In this document: piece by piece, positions 17,878-26,740 of the stretch
Position numbering within the stretch: position 1 is the first letter of the stretch
Layout of the letters: each line of letters opens with the position of its first letter
Assembly: GCA_021847105.1 (NCBI GenBank)
Contig: JAJZUT010000013.1
Coordinates: forward strand, 50,865-114,864
Direction: 5' to 3'
Length of the DNA: 64,000 bases
Origin: Pseudomonadota bacterium
Lineage (GTDB): Bacteria > Pseudomonadota > Gammaproteobacteria > Steroidobacterales > Steroidobacteraceae
Notes under the pieces: model-generated
What the model was told of the DNA's origin: nothing
The model's database searches: none
What the model saw: only the letters and a program-made list of their open reading frames with translations
Made by a program: the position numbers and the translations under genes

Positions 17878-18415
17878 TCTCAAGTCGCCGCCGACGCTCC
17901 ATTGAAGCGGCGTTCACCGAGCGATTGCATTGCGGATCGCATTCTCAACCCGTCTCGAGCCTGCCCAGCGGCTTATCGCGTGCCGAAGTTGCACCGGTAA
18001 CGATGTCGCCTGCTCTCGCTCGGCCAGTACCGCAACGTCAGGTTTGTGTCATCGAAGGAGCTGAAGCGGCAATTGGTCTGCGCACTCGAGTCTGCTTCGC
18101 GTGGATGACCGCTTGAGTGGGGATTTTCCAGCTTGACATACGATCGAAGCACTCGGTGCTCGCGCAATGCCGAGCGGATCATGCCTCGAGAGGCATGAGC
18201 ATCGGCGGATGATTGTGCGGGCCGCAGCGCAGGCGTAGACTCGCAGACAGTTGGAATTGCATCTTGCGGCCAATGCCCGGGTCGGCACGCGGCGTCAAAC
18301 CCAGCGATGCATTGCTCGGGACACGAAGCACGCAAGGCTGCCGCGGGCGCGAACGGGAAGTCGCTCCGACTCGGATCACAGTTGTATGTTGACCCAGTCA
18401 TTCGAGGAGAACAGC
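17878..18415. other. Intergenic stretch with a short palindrome
   Basis: No gene is supported. It contains a perfect 8-bp inverted repeat with a 2-nt centre (CATGCCTC-GA-GAGGCATG, 18180-18197) and a TTGACA box at about 18134, possible parts of the promoter of the downstream secreted protein gene. Confidence 0.4.
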
Positions 18416-18820
18416 ATGACGGGGCACGATAAAGCTTGCACCTCCGTGACGCTCTGTCTCATTCTGGGAGGGCTCCTCCTGCCCGCCGCGGCGAACGCAT
18501 CCGCAACGACATCGAATGCCAAATCGGAAGCGGCTGCAGCCCGGACGGCCATGGTCGAGCACAAAGGCATCTGGAAGTGGGTCGTGCCCCCGGTCAAGAT
18601 GCACGGCGCGTTCGACGATCATGATCCGATCGGTCTGGTCGCGGACAAGCTCATTGCCGCGGACTGCGCGTTCAACTGGACGGATCCGGATACCCACCAG
18701 CTCTATTGCTTCACCTCGGCAACGTCGCTGCTATATTTTCTCAGTGCTCCTCAGAGGTATCTGGCGAAGGCGGAGAAGAACTGGCAGCGCTTGAAAGGGA
18801 CGCTGAGCGAGGCGCACTGA
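18416..18820 (+). CDS. Secreted YHS-like small protein
   Basis: A 134-residue protein with a signal peptide (hydrophobic core VTLCLILGGLLLPAAANA) and a good ribosome-binding site (GAGGAGA). The C-terminal half (DCAFNWTDPDTHQLYCF... SAPQRYLAKAEKNW) follows the pattern of YHS domains, which end in a Cys/Phe strand and a helix with a Pro-x-x-Tyr-Leu. YHS domains occur in metal and redox proteins, but no specific role can be assigned. Its end overlaps the end of the convergent cupin gene by 80 bp. Confidence 0.6.
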   Translation: MTGHDKACTSVTLCLILGGLLLPAAANASATTSNAKSEAAAARTAMVEHKGIWKWVVPPVKMHGAFDDHDPIGLVADKLIAADCAFNWTDPDTHQLYCFTSATSLLYFLSAPQRYLAKAEKNWQRLKGTLSEAH

Positions 18821-19490
18821 CCGAAGCACCCCGCCGGCCAGTCAACTCGGCATGCTGTTCGAGATTCGCGCTGCGCCAGAGATAAAACGCCAGCAGCGGC
18901 TCGGAACGGGTACGCATCGCGTGCGGCTCCTGTGATGCATGGAGCACCGTCTCACCGGGCGAGACCTCCCGCCAGCCGCTCTGCGCTTGCCACCAGGCAG
19001 CACGTCCGGCGAGCGGCAGGTACAGTTCCCGGGCTTCATGGTGGTGCGCCGGGTATTCGATGTCGGGGCCGAGGATCAGGAACCCGGCGGCACATTCGCG
19101 GCTCGGTACCGGCCCGCCAAGCCCGACCAGCTCGGTCCAACCGTATCGCTCGAGGAATTGTCGACTCATCTGCTGCGCGCTGTAGGTCTGACGCCAAGCC
19201 AACATGGCCGCCGCCTCGCAAAGCGCGCTGACCACTGGGCGCATTCCAGGCGGCGCTGCCTTCAGACACTGCGGCAGGTGGCGCAACACGGGCAGACTGC
19301 TCGGCGGCACGGTTCGACGCTGGGCCTGATCCGACCACGGCACGGCGGCCCCGAGGATGAACGCCCGTGCGGGTCCGGCAATGAACCGTGCAGCTGCATC
19401 GATCAGCGCCTCGATGAGCTGCGACGGGCAGTCCGTCGATGCTTCACTTCGCGCGTGTGGCTCAGATGAATCCTGATGGTCTGCATTCAT
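18741..19490 (-). CDS. Cupin protein of the DMSP-lyase (DddQ/DddL-like) family
   Basis: A 249-residue protein with a helical N-terminal half and a C-terminal cupin barrel. The metal site pattern of DMSP lyases is visible in YPAHHHEARELYLPLAG (two His and a Glu/Tyr), with the second-box His in ASQEPHAMRTRSEPLLAFYLWR. These are the residues that hold the metal and catalytic Tyr in DddQ-like enzymes. Known members split dimethylsulfoniopropionate into DMS and acrylate, but many relatives have unproven substrates. The Ser/Pro-rich last 30 residues overlap the convergent YHS-like gene. No other DMSP genes are nearby. Confidence 0.75.
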   Translation of the reverse strand: MNADHQDSSEPHARSEASTDCPSQLIEALIDAAARFIAGPARAFILGAAVPWSDQAQRRTVPPSSLPVLRHLPQCLKAAPPGMRPVVSALCEAAAMLAWRQTYSAQQMSRQFLERYGWTELVGLGGPVPSRECAAGFLILGPDIEYPAHHHEARELYLPLAGRAAWWQAQSGWREVSPGETVLHASQEPHAMRTRSEPLLAFYLWRSANLEQHAELTGRRGASVSAPRSASLSSAASSSPPSPDTSEEH

Positions 19491-19774
19491 GACGAATGAT
19501 GGAGCTTCTGCGGCGGCGCGGACCCGATTGCCCATCCTACCGAAATCCGCGCCGTCTGCTGCCGGTACGGGCACACCAGCGGTCCCGGCAATACGGACTC
19601 CGCAGCCGAGCGACGCGTCGGCCTGTGTCCTCGTCCAGCAAGCCCGCAACGACGTCTCTGCGCTCGCCGCCGCCGTCCCGATGGCGCAAACGCGACCTGC
19701 CCCATGGTTCGCACCGACTCGCACGGGTGGCTCGTCATACGTCGCCGGACAGACCGTATAATCGCCACCCACCC

Positions 19775-20320
19775 ATGAAAGCCCCTCGCCTGCTCCTTTT
19801 ATCGGCGTGCCTGCTGCTGCCCTCGCTCGCCTTCGCGTGGGGAGCCTGGCACTCGTATCGCCGCCATTTCCACCGGCGGTCTGCCTACCACACGGTGTTT
19901 CCGCTGCGTGATGCACTGCCGAACGCACGGCTGACCCCGGGAGCCCTCAATCCGGCCGTCACTCAGTCAGACCTCTATCGGACGATCTGCGTGCGGGGCT
20001 ACACGCGCCGGATCCGCCCGCCCGAGCCGTATACCGAGCGGCTCAAGCGCAGGCAGATCCGCACCTACCGCTACCCCGATCACTGGCTGCGTGATTACGA
20101 GGAAGACCACCTGATCCCGCTCGAATTGGGCGGCTCGCCGACCTCGCCGCGCAATCTGTGGCCAGAGCCTCACTACGTTGTCGGCGGCTGGGGCTCCTAT
20201 CGCAAAGACCGGCTCGAGAATCGCCTCAATCACTTGGTTTGCCGTGGGCAGCTATCGCTCGCGGCCGCGCGGCGCATGATCGCCGCCAACTGGATCGCCG
20301 CGTACCGGCGTTACCGCTAG
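19775..20320 (+). CDS. Secreted HNH-like protein
   Basis: A 181-residue protein with a signal peptide (LLLLSACLLLPSLAFA). The C-terminal part carries EEDHLIPLELGGSPTSPRNLWPEPH, the pattern of HNH-type proteins (Asp-His, then Asn and His ligands), which often cut nucleic acids. Without the full ββα-metal comparison I cannot be sure that it is catalytic. It stands just upstream of the alkB-like gene, 10 bp apart, and may share its transcript. Confidence 0.7.
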   Translation: MKAPRLLLLSACLLLPSLAFAWGAWHSYRRHFHRRSAYHTVFPLRDALPNARLTPGALNPAVTQSDLYRTICVRGYTRRIRPPEPYTERLKRRQIRTYRYPDHWLRDYEEDHLIPLELGGSPTSPRNLWPEPHYVVGGWGSYRKDRLENRLNHLVCRGQLSLAAARRMIAANWIAAYRRYR

Positions 20321-20330
20321 GCACGCTCCC

Positions 20331-21002
20331 GTGCACGAGCTGGATCTATTCCCGGGCGAGAGTGCCCCACTGCCTCTGCCGAGCGGCTTGCGGCGCTTGG
20401 CCGGCTTTGCCCTGCCCGGGCAGGAGGCGCTTCTCGCGGCGATCGCCGGGGTGCTCAACGCCGCGCCGTTTCGACACATGTCGACCCCGGGCGGGCGGCC
20501 CATGTCGGTCGCGATGACCAATTGTGGTGCACTGGGCTGGATTTCGGATCGGCTCGGCTATCGCTACGCGGCGCACGATCCCCAGAGCGGCCAGTCATGG
20601 CCCCCTCTACCCGCGGTCATTCGCGAGCTCGCCGTGGCCGCGGCCGAGCAAGCAGGCTACGCGGCGTTCGACCCCGACGTCTGCCTCATCAATCGGTATG
20701 CACCGGGTGCGCGCATGTCGCTGCACCAGGACCGTGACGAGCGTGATCTGCAGGCGCCCATTGTCTCGATCTCCCTCGGGCTGCCGGCGGTGTTCCTGTT
20801 CGGCGGCCTGCAACGCCGCGAGCGACCCGTGCGTATTCCGCTGCGGCATGGGGATGTCCTCGTCTGGGGCGGGCCGGTGCGCCTGGCGTATCACGGCGTA
20901 GCGCCGGTGCAGGACGGGCAGCATCCGAGGCTCGGCCGCGAGCGCATCAACCTCACGTTGCGACGGGCCCGGGAGTCCGCGCCGAAATTAAACGGCAGCT
21001 GA
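20331..21002 (+). CDS. alkB: AlkB-type DNA oxidative demethylase
   Basis: A 223-residue Fe(II)/2-oxoglutarate dioxygenase that removes alkyl groups from N1-methyladenine and N3-methylcytosine. The iron site is visible as HQDRDE (His and Asp) with the distal His in AYHGVAPV, and the 2-oxoglutarate Arg in RINLTLRR. The nucleotide-recognition part contains TPGGRPMSVAMTNCGALGW, characteristic of E. coli-type AlkB. It starts with GTG. No ada gene is adjacent. Confidence 0.94.
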   Translation: MHELDLFPGESAPLPLPSGLRRLAGFALPGQEALLAAIAGVLNAAPFRHMSTPGGRPMSVAMTNCGALGWISDRLGYRYAAHDPQSGQSWPPLPAVIRELAVAAAEQAGYAAFDPDVCLINRYAPGARMSLHQDRDERDLQAPIVSISLGLPAVFLFGGLQRRERPVRIPLRHGDVLVWGGPVRLAYHGVAPVQDGQHPRLGRERINLTLRRARESAPKLNGS

Positions 21003-21134
21003 ACGTGGTCCGTGCGGCAGGCCTAGGCGCGGATGCGACGGCAATGCCATAAGTACATATCACCATGCGTGGCGGTTGCCACCAGCGTAGTGGTTGACCG
21101 ATACTGCAGCCACCCGCCGCTATGGAGGTGTGCT

Positions 21135-21491
21135 GTGTCTGATTCGAAGAATCGTACCGATCCGTCTCGTCGTGCTTTCCTCGCGACGGCTGCCGTCGCC
21201 GCATCCGCCGCCGTCGTCGGCCTGCGCCCGCGCACTGCGTCCGCCGCGGGTGAGAACCTGCCGCACCTGTCCGAGAGTGACCCGCTTGCCAAGTCCCTCG
21301 GCTATGTTGCGCATGCCAGCAAAGTCGACCGCAAGAAGTACCCGACGTTCAAGCCCGGTGACCGCTGTGGCGAATGCCGGTTCTTCCTCGGCACCGCGGG
21401 GCAGAAATCCGGTTACGCCGGCTGCCAGATCTATGCCGGCTACTCGGTCAATGCCGACGGCTGGTGCGCGTCCTTCAACGCGCGCAGCTGA
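21135..21491 (+). CDS. High-potential iron-sulfur protein (HiPIP)
   Basis: A 118-residue periplasmic electron carrier with a Tat signal (SRRAFLATAAVAASAAVVG). The mature part has the four [4Fe-4S] cysteines in the HiPIP spacing: GDRCGECRFF, then AGCQIYAG, then GWCASF. A ribosome-binding site (GGAGGTG) precedes the GTG start. HiPIPs shuttle electrons between the bc1 complex and oxidases or photosystems in purple and sulfur-oxidising gammaproteobacteria, which fits the sulfite oxidation genes further on. Confidence 0.94.
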   Translation: MSDSKNRTDPSRRAFLATAAVAASAAVVGLRPRTASAAGENLPHLSESDPLAKSLGYVAHASKVDRKKYPTFKPGDRCGECRFFLGTAGQKSGYAGCQIYAGYSVNADGWCASFNARS

Positions 21492-21655
21492 GTCGGACAA
21501 CTCGACTCTTGGGGCGCTGCGGCATCCGCCGCAGCGCTTCAGAAGTCCCTCGCGACGCTGAAATCCACCGCATTCGGGTGGCATTTTGCCTCTGCATCCG
21601 GTCGCCCTGCCTGCGGAACCCCGCCTGCGTGACCGTCCCTCGCCGCTCTGCGACC

Positions 21656-22669
21656 TCAAGCCGCCTCATAACCGGCCAGCTTGTAGATCAGAAGCGAGAC
21701 CAGCCAGCCGACTGCGAACAGCCCGATGATGCCGTAGCCGAGCGCATCGAAGTGCTCGTTCACCACGCCGATCAGGTGCCAGAACGGGGCACGCGAGGCC
21801 AGCCGCCCCTGCAGCAGACCCAGCGTCTCAATGGCGCCCACCCCGAGCGCCACCAGCACCGATAGCGAGGTGAGCGTGAGGTTGTAATAGAGCTTTCGGA
21901 TCGGTTTGACGAATGCCCAACCGTAGGCGCCCGCCATGAGGAGGTTGTCGGCCGTGTCGATCAGCGCCATACCGGCGCAAAACAGCGCGGGTAGCACCAG
22001 GACCGCCCCCAGCGAGAGACCTTTGGCCGCCCCCTGCGCCGACACGCCGAGCAGCCCGACCTCGGTCGCCGTGTCGAATCCGAGCCCGAACAGTATCCCC
22101 ACCGCGTACATCTGGCCGCTGTGCTCGATGAGATGGAACAGACCCTGCCAGAGGCGTACCAGCAGGCCACCCGGCACCGCGAGCGGGGTGGATCGATCCG
22201 ACCTCGCGGTGCTCGCGGCGCGGAAGTCTCGCCAGGTTTTTGCCAGGATGATGAGATTCGCCGCGCCGATAGCGAAGAGAAAAAACGCCGAAATCGCCGT
22301 GCCGAGCACTCCACCCATCAGGCGCAAAGAGGCAAACTGATGGCTCATGCGCCGTGCGGCAATGGCGACCCCTAACGTGAGCACGGTGACCACGGTCGAG
22401 TGCCCGAGCGAGAAGAACAGCCCGACGGTCAGCGGCGTGCGACCGCGCTGCATCAGCCGGCGGGTGACGTTATCGATCGCCGCGATGTGATCCGCATCGA
22501 CCGCATGGCGCAGGCCAAAACCGTACGCGAGCAGCGCGGCGCCGAGCAGCAGCGGCTGATGCCGGAATGCGAGCAACGCCCAGAGCCAAGTCAATGCGTT
22601 CCCGACGAGCAGCGCCACACCAAGCAGCGCGACTCGGCCGCGTATATTGCACTGCGCTCGTAACCGCAC
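21656..22669 (-). CDS. NicO/NiCoT-family nickel/cobalt transporter
   Basis: A 337-residue integral membrane permease with the family signatures GFGLRHAVDADHIAAIDNVT in helix II (metal-binding His and Asp), LFFSLGHSTVV and GLGFDTATE. These proteins import Ni2+ or Co2+ with high affinity; which of the two cannot be told from these motifs. The start is GTG. It lies 79 bp downstream of the SGNH hydrolase gene at the end of the metal-transport cluster, so it may belong to the same regulated unit. Confidence 0.92.
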   Translation of the reverse strand: MRLRAQCNIRGRVALLGVALLVGNALTWLWALLAFRHQPLLLGAALLAYGFGLRHAVDADHIAAIDNVTRRLMQRGRTPLTVGLFFSLGHSTVVTVLTLGVAIAARRMSHQFASLRLMGGVLGTAISAFFLFAIGAANLIILAKTWRDFRAASTARSDRSTPLAVPGGLLVRLWQGLFHLIEHSGQMYAVGILFGLGFDTATEVGLLGVSAQGAAKGLSLGAVLVLPALFCAGMALIDTADNLLMAGAYGWAFVKPIRKLYYNLTLTSLSVLVALGVGAIETLGLLQGRLASRAPFWHLIGVVNEHFDALGYGIIGLFAVGWLVSLLIYKLAGYEAA

Positions 22670-22748
22670 GCAGCATACTGTCCAGCGACCGCTGCGGCGC
22701 GTCCATACGAACTAACCACGCCGCGGCGGCCGCACCGCCTCTGCGGTG

Positions 22749-23645
22749 CTATCGGCGGGCGTTTTGAATGGGTGCGTGCGGCCAGGGAGCGTCGAACGCC
22801 CGGCGGGCCAATGCGCTCAGCACCCGGTAGCCCTTGCGGTTCGGATGCACCCCGTCATTGGAGAGGCTGTGCCGAAAGGATCCGTTCGGGCTCACCAGGT
22901 GCGCGTAATAGTCGACGAAGCGCAGATGTTGCGCCCGCGCGTAGCGTTGCAGCCAGGCATTGAGCCGGCGGATCTCGGCGGCGGGCCGGTACTCCGGGGC
23001 CCACCAGAACCGCTTGGCCGGCGGCATCGAACCGAGAATCACGTGTATGTGATGCGCTCTGGCGAGCGTGACCATCGCCTCGATGTCCTCCTCGTACTGC
23101 CGCTCGGAGGTCGGACCGGTATTGCCGGCGATATCGTTGGTGCCCGCCAGGATCTGCACGATCCGCGGGCGCAGCGCGATGACATCCGGCCAGAACCGCA
23201 CCAGCATCTGTGCGCTGGTCTGACCACTGATGCCGCGATCGAGGACGCCGTGCGTGAACAGCTGCGGGTCCCCGAGCTGCCAGAAATCAGTGATCGAATC
23301 GCCCATGAGCACCACGCGCGGCCGATTGTGCAGCGCGGCGTTTGCGGCCCGATAGCGGCACAGATCCGCCCAGTCCCTCGCCCGCGCCTGCTCCGCCGAG
23401 CGGGCTGCCAGCGCTTTTTGCTGCGCGGTCTGTGCAGGCAGCTGGAAATGCGCCCCGGGCTGAAGAAGCATGTGCATGAAGGCCGCACCGGGGCCCGCAT
23501 TCGATACGCCGGCGCACGGATTGGCACTCATGGCGGTGGACGCAAGCGCGGGGACCGCGCTCGCTGCCGCAACGCTCATCGCGAGCAGCACGGCAACCCG
23601 TCTTACCGCACGGGGTGTCATCCACCAAACAGTATGTTCATTCAT
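22749..23645 (-). CDS. Secreted SGNH/GDSL-family hydrolase
   Basis: A 298-residue exported esterase-like protein. After a signal peptide it shows the four SGNH blocks: GDSITDFW (nucleophile Ser), GISGQTSAQML (Gly), LAGTNDIAGN (Asn) and NDGVHPNRKGY (Asp and His). Close relatives act on acetylated sugars or on platelet-activating-factor-like lipids, but the substrate is not evident here. It sits between the Fur-family regulator and the NicO transporter on the same strand. Confidence 0.9.
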   Translation of the reverse strand: MNEHTVWWMTPRAVRRVAVLLAMSVAAASAVPALASTAMSANPCAGVSNAGPGAAFMHMLLQPGAHFQLPAQTAQQKALAARSAEQARARDWADLCRYRAANAALHNRPRVVLMGDSITDFWQLGDPQLFTHGVLDRGISGQTSAQMLVRFWPDVIALRPRIVQILAGTNDIAGNTGPTSERQYEEDIEAMVTLARAHHIHVILGSMPPAKRFWWAPEYRPAAEIRRLNAWLQRYARAQHLRFVDYYAHLVSPNGSFRHSLSNDGVHPNRKGYRVLSALARRAFDAPWPHAPIQNARR

Positions 23646-23710
23646 GACTTTCGCCTCCCGAGTGATGAATCACAGGGCTTGCACCGCATTGTGCGCCCCA
23701 ACCGCCCCGC

Positions 23711-24190
23711 TCAGTGTGCCGTCTGTGGGACGCGGCATCGCTCGCACACTCCGGTCAGCTCGACGAAGCGCTGGTCGAGGGAAAACCCGAGCCGCTGTCC
23801 CAGCCGCCCGGTCGCGGCCTCGACGCGCTCGTCCTCGGTTTCCACCACCTGACCGCAGGTGCGGCAGATGAGCAACTGCCCTCCGTGCGGCGCCTCGGGA
23901 TGCCCGCAGAGAATGAACGAGCGCGTCGACTCCAGACGGTGCACGACACCGGCCTGCATGAGGCACTCGAGCGCGCGGTACACGCCTGCGGGCGTCGAGC
24001 GTCCATCTTCAGGTCGCAGCCGTGCGAGCAATTCATAAGCGGACAGCGCCCGGCCCTCAGCGAGTAACTGACGTAGCACTGCCCGCCGTTGACGGGTCAG
24101 GCGTTGCCCTCGGGCGCGGCACAGTGCCTCGAGCCGCTCGAGCGCGCGCTGCTGCGAACCACAGTCCTGCGGCTTGCGGGGTTTGCCCAT
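23711..24190 (-). CDS. zur: Fur-family metal-responsive repressor (Zur-like)
   Basis: A 159-residue repressor with a winged-helix DNA-binding domain (QRLTRQRRAVLRQLLAEG, then PAGVYRALECLMQAGVVHRLES) and the C-terminal dimer domain with structural zinc site cysteine pairs CRTC and CERC. Position 18 bp after an ABC-3 permease gene in a metal-uptake cluster favours Zur. Mur or Fur cannot be fully excluded because the regulatory site residues are not diagnostic by eye. The start ATG gives the normal family length. It probably represses its own cluster through the palindrome near 27699. Confidence 0.85.
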   Translation of the reverse strand: MGKPRKPQDCGSQQRALERLEALCRARGQRLTRQRRAVLRQLLAEGRALSAYELLARLRPEDGRSTPAGVYRALECLMQAGVVHRLESTRSFILCGHPEAPHGGQLLICRTCGQVVETEDERVEAATGRLGQRLGFSLDQRFVELTGVCERCRVPQTAH

Positions 24191-24207
24191 CGTATCGCTC
24201 CTGCCGC

Positions 24208-24990
24208 TCAGCCCGCCTGCGCCACCGCACCGGCGCTGCGCAGCCGCCCCGACACATAACAGGCCGCGCCGAGGAGCCCGACGAACAGTCCCACCGGCCA
24301 GTTGGTGAGGTAGGCCAACGCGATGGCGCCCCACACGCTCGCCACCGACAGTGCCACCGAGCCGGCGAGCGCGCGCCACGGGCGGTTCGTGAACGCGCGC
24401 GCTGCGCTCGCCGGACCGACCATCAGAGTGAACACGAGCAATGCCCCGACCACCGGCACGGCGATCACGGTAGTGAGCGCGAGCATGGCGAGAAAGATCC
24501 ACTCGAGGCGGCCGGTACGACCGAGTGCCGCGGCGGCGAGCTCGCCCGAGAGCGAATCGAGCAGCAGTGGCCGTGCAAACAGCGCGAGCACGCCGAGCGC
24601 ACCGACACTCAGCACCGCCACACTCACGACCTGTTCCCGGCTCACGCCGAGCACCTGTCCAAACAGCAGTCCGTTGATGCTCTGCGCGTACACGCCCGAG
24701 AGGCTCAGCAGCAGCACGCCCGCGGCCAGCGAGAGCGCCAGCCACAGTGCGCTCGCCACTTCCCGTCGCTCACCGCGCTGCAGCTGGCTGATCACCAGCA
24801 CCCCCAGCGCGCAGAACACGGCGAGGCCGAGCAGCTGATTCACGCCGAGCAGACTGGCGGCCGCGGCGCCGGGAAAGGCTCCGAGCGGCAGTGCGTGCGC
24901 CGGGAATGCCGCCCGGCGCGCGACGACGAAGAATCCGATCGCTCCGGACACGAGCGCCACGATCGTGGCGAGGAGCCAGGCATGGACCAT
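24208..24990 (-). CDS. Metal ABC transporter permease (ABC-3 family), second copy
   Basis: About 260 residues with eight or so hydrophobic helices and the ABC-3 permease patterns ARRAAFPAHALPLGAFPGAAAA and VPVVGALLVFTLMVGPASAA. It follows the first permease gene by 16 bp. An upstream GTG and a frame reaching back into the previous gene are alternative starts. Two different permeases for one ATPase, as here, is the SitABCD/YfeABCD arrangement (Mn/Fe/Zn) rather than the single ZnuB of the classic zinc system. Confidence 0.85.
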   Translation of the reverse strand: MVHAWLLATIVALVSGAIGFFVVARRAAFPAHALPLGAFPGAAAASLLGVNQLLGLAVFCALGVLVISQLQRGERREVASALWLALSLAAGVLLLSLSGVYAQSINGLLFGQVLGVSREQVVSVAVLSVGALGVLALFARPLLLDSLSGELAAAALGRTGRLEWIFLAMLALTTVIAVPVVGALLVFTLMVGPASAARAFTNRPWRALAGSVALSVASVWGAIALAYLTNWPVGLFVGLLGAACYVSGRLRSAGAVAQAG

Positions 24991-25006
24991 GAAGGGGGCA
25001 AACACC

Positions 25007-25900
25007 TCAGGCGCCCTCGCAACCGTAGAGCGCCGCGCCGCGCCGCGCGCCACGGCGCGTGGCCGCCCAGCTGCTGAGCAAGTAGGCGACGAAGATCAAT
25101 ATCACGATGAAAAAGCTGACCGGCCAGCCCCGGCCCGGGGTCCAATAGAAGCTCTCGTAGGCGAGCGCGATTCCTCCCCAGGTTGCACCGAGGCCGATCA
25201 GTGCGGCGAGCACGAGTGCCTCGAACGGCCGTCTGGCCAGACGCAGCGCCGCCGCGGCCGGTCCGATCAACAGAGCCGTCGCGAGAATGGCCCCGACGGT
25301 CATCGCGGCAAGCGACACCGCAAGTGCCAGTGTCACGGCATGGGTGAGCGTCACTGCGCGAACACGGAGCCCCTGTGCGCGTGCCAGATCTGCCGCCAGT
25401 GCGCTCAGCAGCAGCGGCCGGTAGATGATGGCACTCGCCACCAGTGCCGCGCCGGCAACGGCGAGCGCCACGGGCACGATGGTCGCAGGAATCGTGAACA
25501 TCGAGCCGAACAGCACCGTCATCGCAGCGCCACTGACGCTGCCCATTGTGGCGTCAAAGTACAGCAACAACGCAGTGAGCCCCAGTCCCGCGCCCAACAC
25601 CACGCCGGTGAGCAGGTCGCGCTCGCGGACCTCGCGCATGTCCGCCCATTCCATCACCACTGCGACCGCGGCAGCCATGCCGAGAAAGCCGAGCAGCGGG
25701 TTCAGGCCGAGCAGGTAGGCCGCCGAACCTCCGGCACTGCTGACATCGGCGAGCGCATGGCCGGCGAAGGCTTGACGGCGCATCACCGTCGCGCAGCCCA
25801 CCACCGCGCACACGAGCGCTGCCCCTGCCCCGACCGTGAGCGCAACACGCACCGGTTCGTTGACCCAGAATCCCGGATTGGACGGTACGCTCATCAGCAT
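25007..25900 (-). CDS. Metal ABC transporter permease (ABC-3 family), first copy
   Basis: A 297-residue permease of the ZnuB/SitC family. It has an EAA-like region VMRRQAFAGHALADVSSAGG and ABC-3 motifs TVGAILATALLIGPAAAALRLARRP in the C-terminal half. A Cys-containing C-terminal tail (ALYGCEGA) is not typical. It lies 15 bp after the ATPase gene. The partner permease downstream likely forms a heterodimer with it. Confidence 0.88.
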   Translation of the reverse strand: MLMSVPSNPGFWVNEPVRVALTVGAGAALVCAVVGCATVMRRQAFAGHALADVSSAGGSAAYLLGLNPLLGFLGMAAAVAVVMEWADMREVRERDLLTGVVLGAGLGLTALLLYFDATMGSVSGAAMTVLFGSMFTIPATIVPVALAVAGAALVASAIIYRPLLLSALAADLARAQGLRVRAVTLTHAVTLALAVSLAAMTVGAILATALLIGPAAAALRLARRPFEALVLAALIGLGATWGGIALAYESFYWTPGRGWPVSFFIVILIFVAYLLSSWAATRRGARRGAALYGCEGA

Positions 25901-25915
25901 CGGATCGGACCTGCG

Positions 25916-26740
25916 CTAGGGTACCGAGGCGGTGTGGACCGGATCGCGTGCCACGGCGGCCCGGATCTGATCGCTCGCTTCGGCGGCGACCACCACGACC
26001 CGCCCGTGCACGCGCACGACATCGACATGGTAGCCATAGAGCTCGCTCAATACCTCCGTGCGCACCACCTCCTCAGCCTTGCCGGCCACCGCCGATCCGT
26101 GGGCGAGATAGACGATCCGATCCATCGCCGGCAGCAACGGGTTCATGTCGTGTGCCGAGAGCAGAACGGCAGCGCCGTACTCGCGCGAGAGCCGCCGCAG
26201 CAGCGCGACAATCTCGGCCGTACTGCGTACATCGAGGTTGGCGAGCGGCTCATCGAGCAGCAGCAGGCGCGGGCGTCGGACCAGCGCGTGCGCCACGAGC
26301 ACGCGTTGCTGCTGGCCGCCGGAGAGCAGCCCCACGCGTTGGTCGGCAAAAGCCTCCGCCCCGACCGCGTGCAACATCTGCTCCACCTGTTCGGCGCGCC
26401 GCCGCGACGGCAGGGCGGGACCGAGTCGTGCACCGTCGAGCCCGAGCGCCACGACATCGCGCGCGCGCAGTGGCAGGCCCGGATCGAGCGCGATTTTCTG
26501 CGGCACATAGCCGACGAGGCGGCCGGCCGTCGTCCCGTCTGCGAGCCGGATCTGCCCCGAATCGAGACGCACAAAGCCGAGGATCGCCCGCAGCAGCGTG
26601 GTCTTACCCGAACCGTTCGAGCCGATCAGGCCACAGAACTCCCCGGGTGCCAGCTGGAAACTCACCTCGCGCAGAATCGGCCGGCCACCGAGCTCGACAC
26701 ATGCCCGCTCGACCGTCAGTGCCGCAGCCACCGTGCTCAT
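25916..26740 (-). CDS. Metal ABC transporter ATP-binding protein (ZnuC/SitB-like)
   Basis: A 274-residue ATPase with Walker A (GSNGSGKTTLLRAILG), Q-loop (VPQKIALDP), the signature LLSGGQQQRVLVAHAL, Walker B (LLLLDEPLANLD) and the H-loop (LSAHDMNP). The extra C-terminal 50 residues are mainly beta-strand (YHVDVVRVHGRVVVVA), a tail also seen in Zn/Mn transporters. Its start overlaps the stop of the binding-protein gene by 4 nt, so the two are translationally coupled. Confidence 0.93.
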   Translation of the reverse strand: MSTVAAALTVERACVELGGRPILREVSFQLAPGEFCGLIGSNGSGKTTLLRAILGFVRLDSGQIRLADGTTAGRLVGYVPQKIALDPGLPLRARDVVALGLDGARLGPALPSRRRAEQVEQMLHAVGAEAFADQRVGLLSGGQQQRVLVAHALVRRPRLLLLDEPLANLDVRSTAEIVALLRRLSREYGAAVLLSAHDMNPLLPAMDRIVYLAHGSAVAGKAEEVVRTEVLSELYGYHVDVVRVHGRVVVVAAEASDQIRAAVARDPVHTASVP

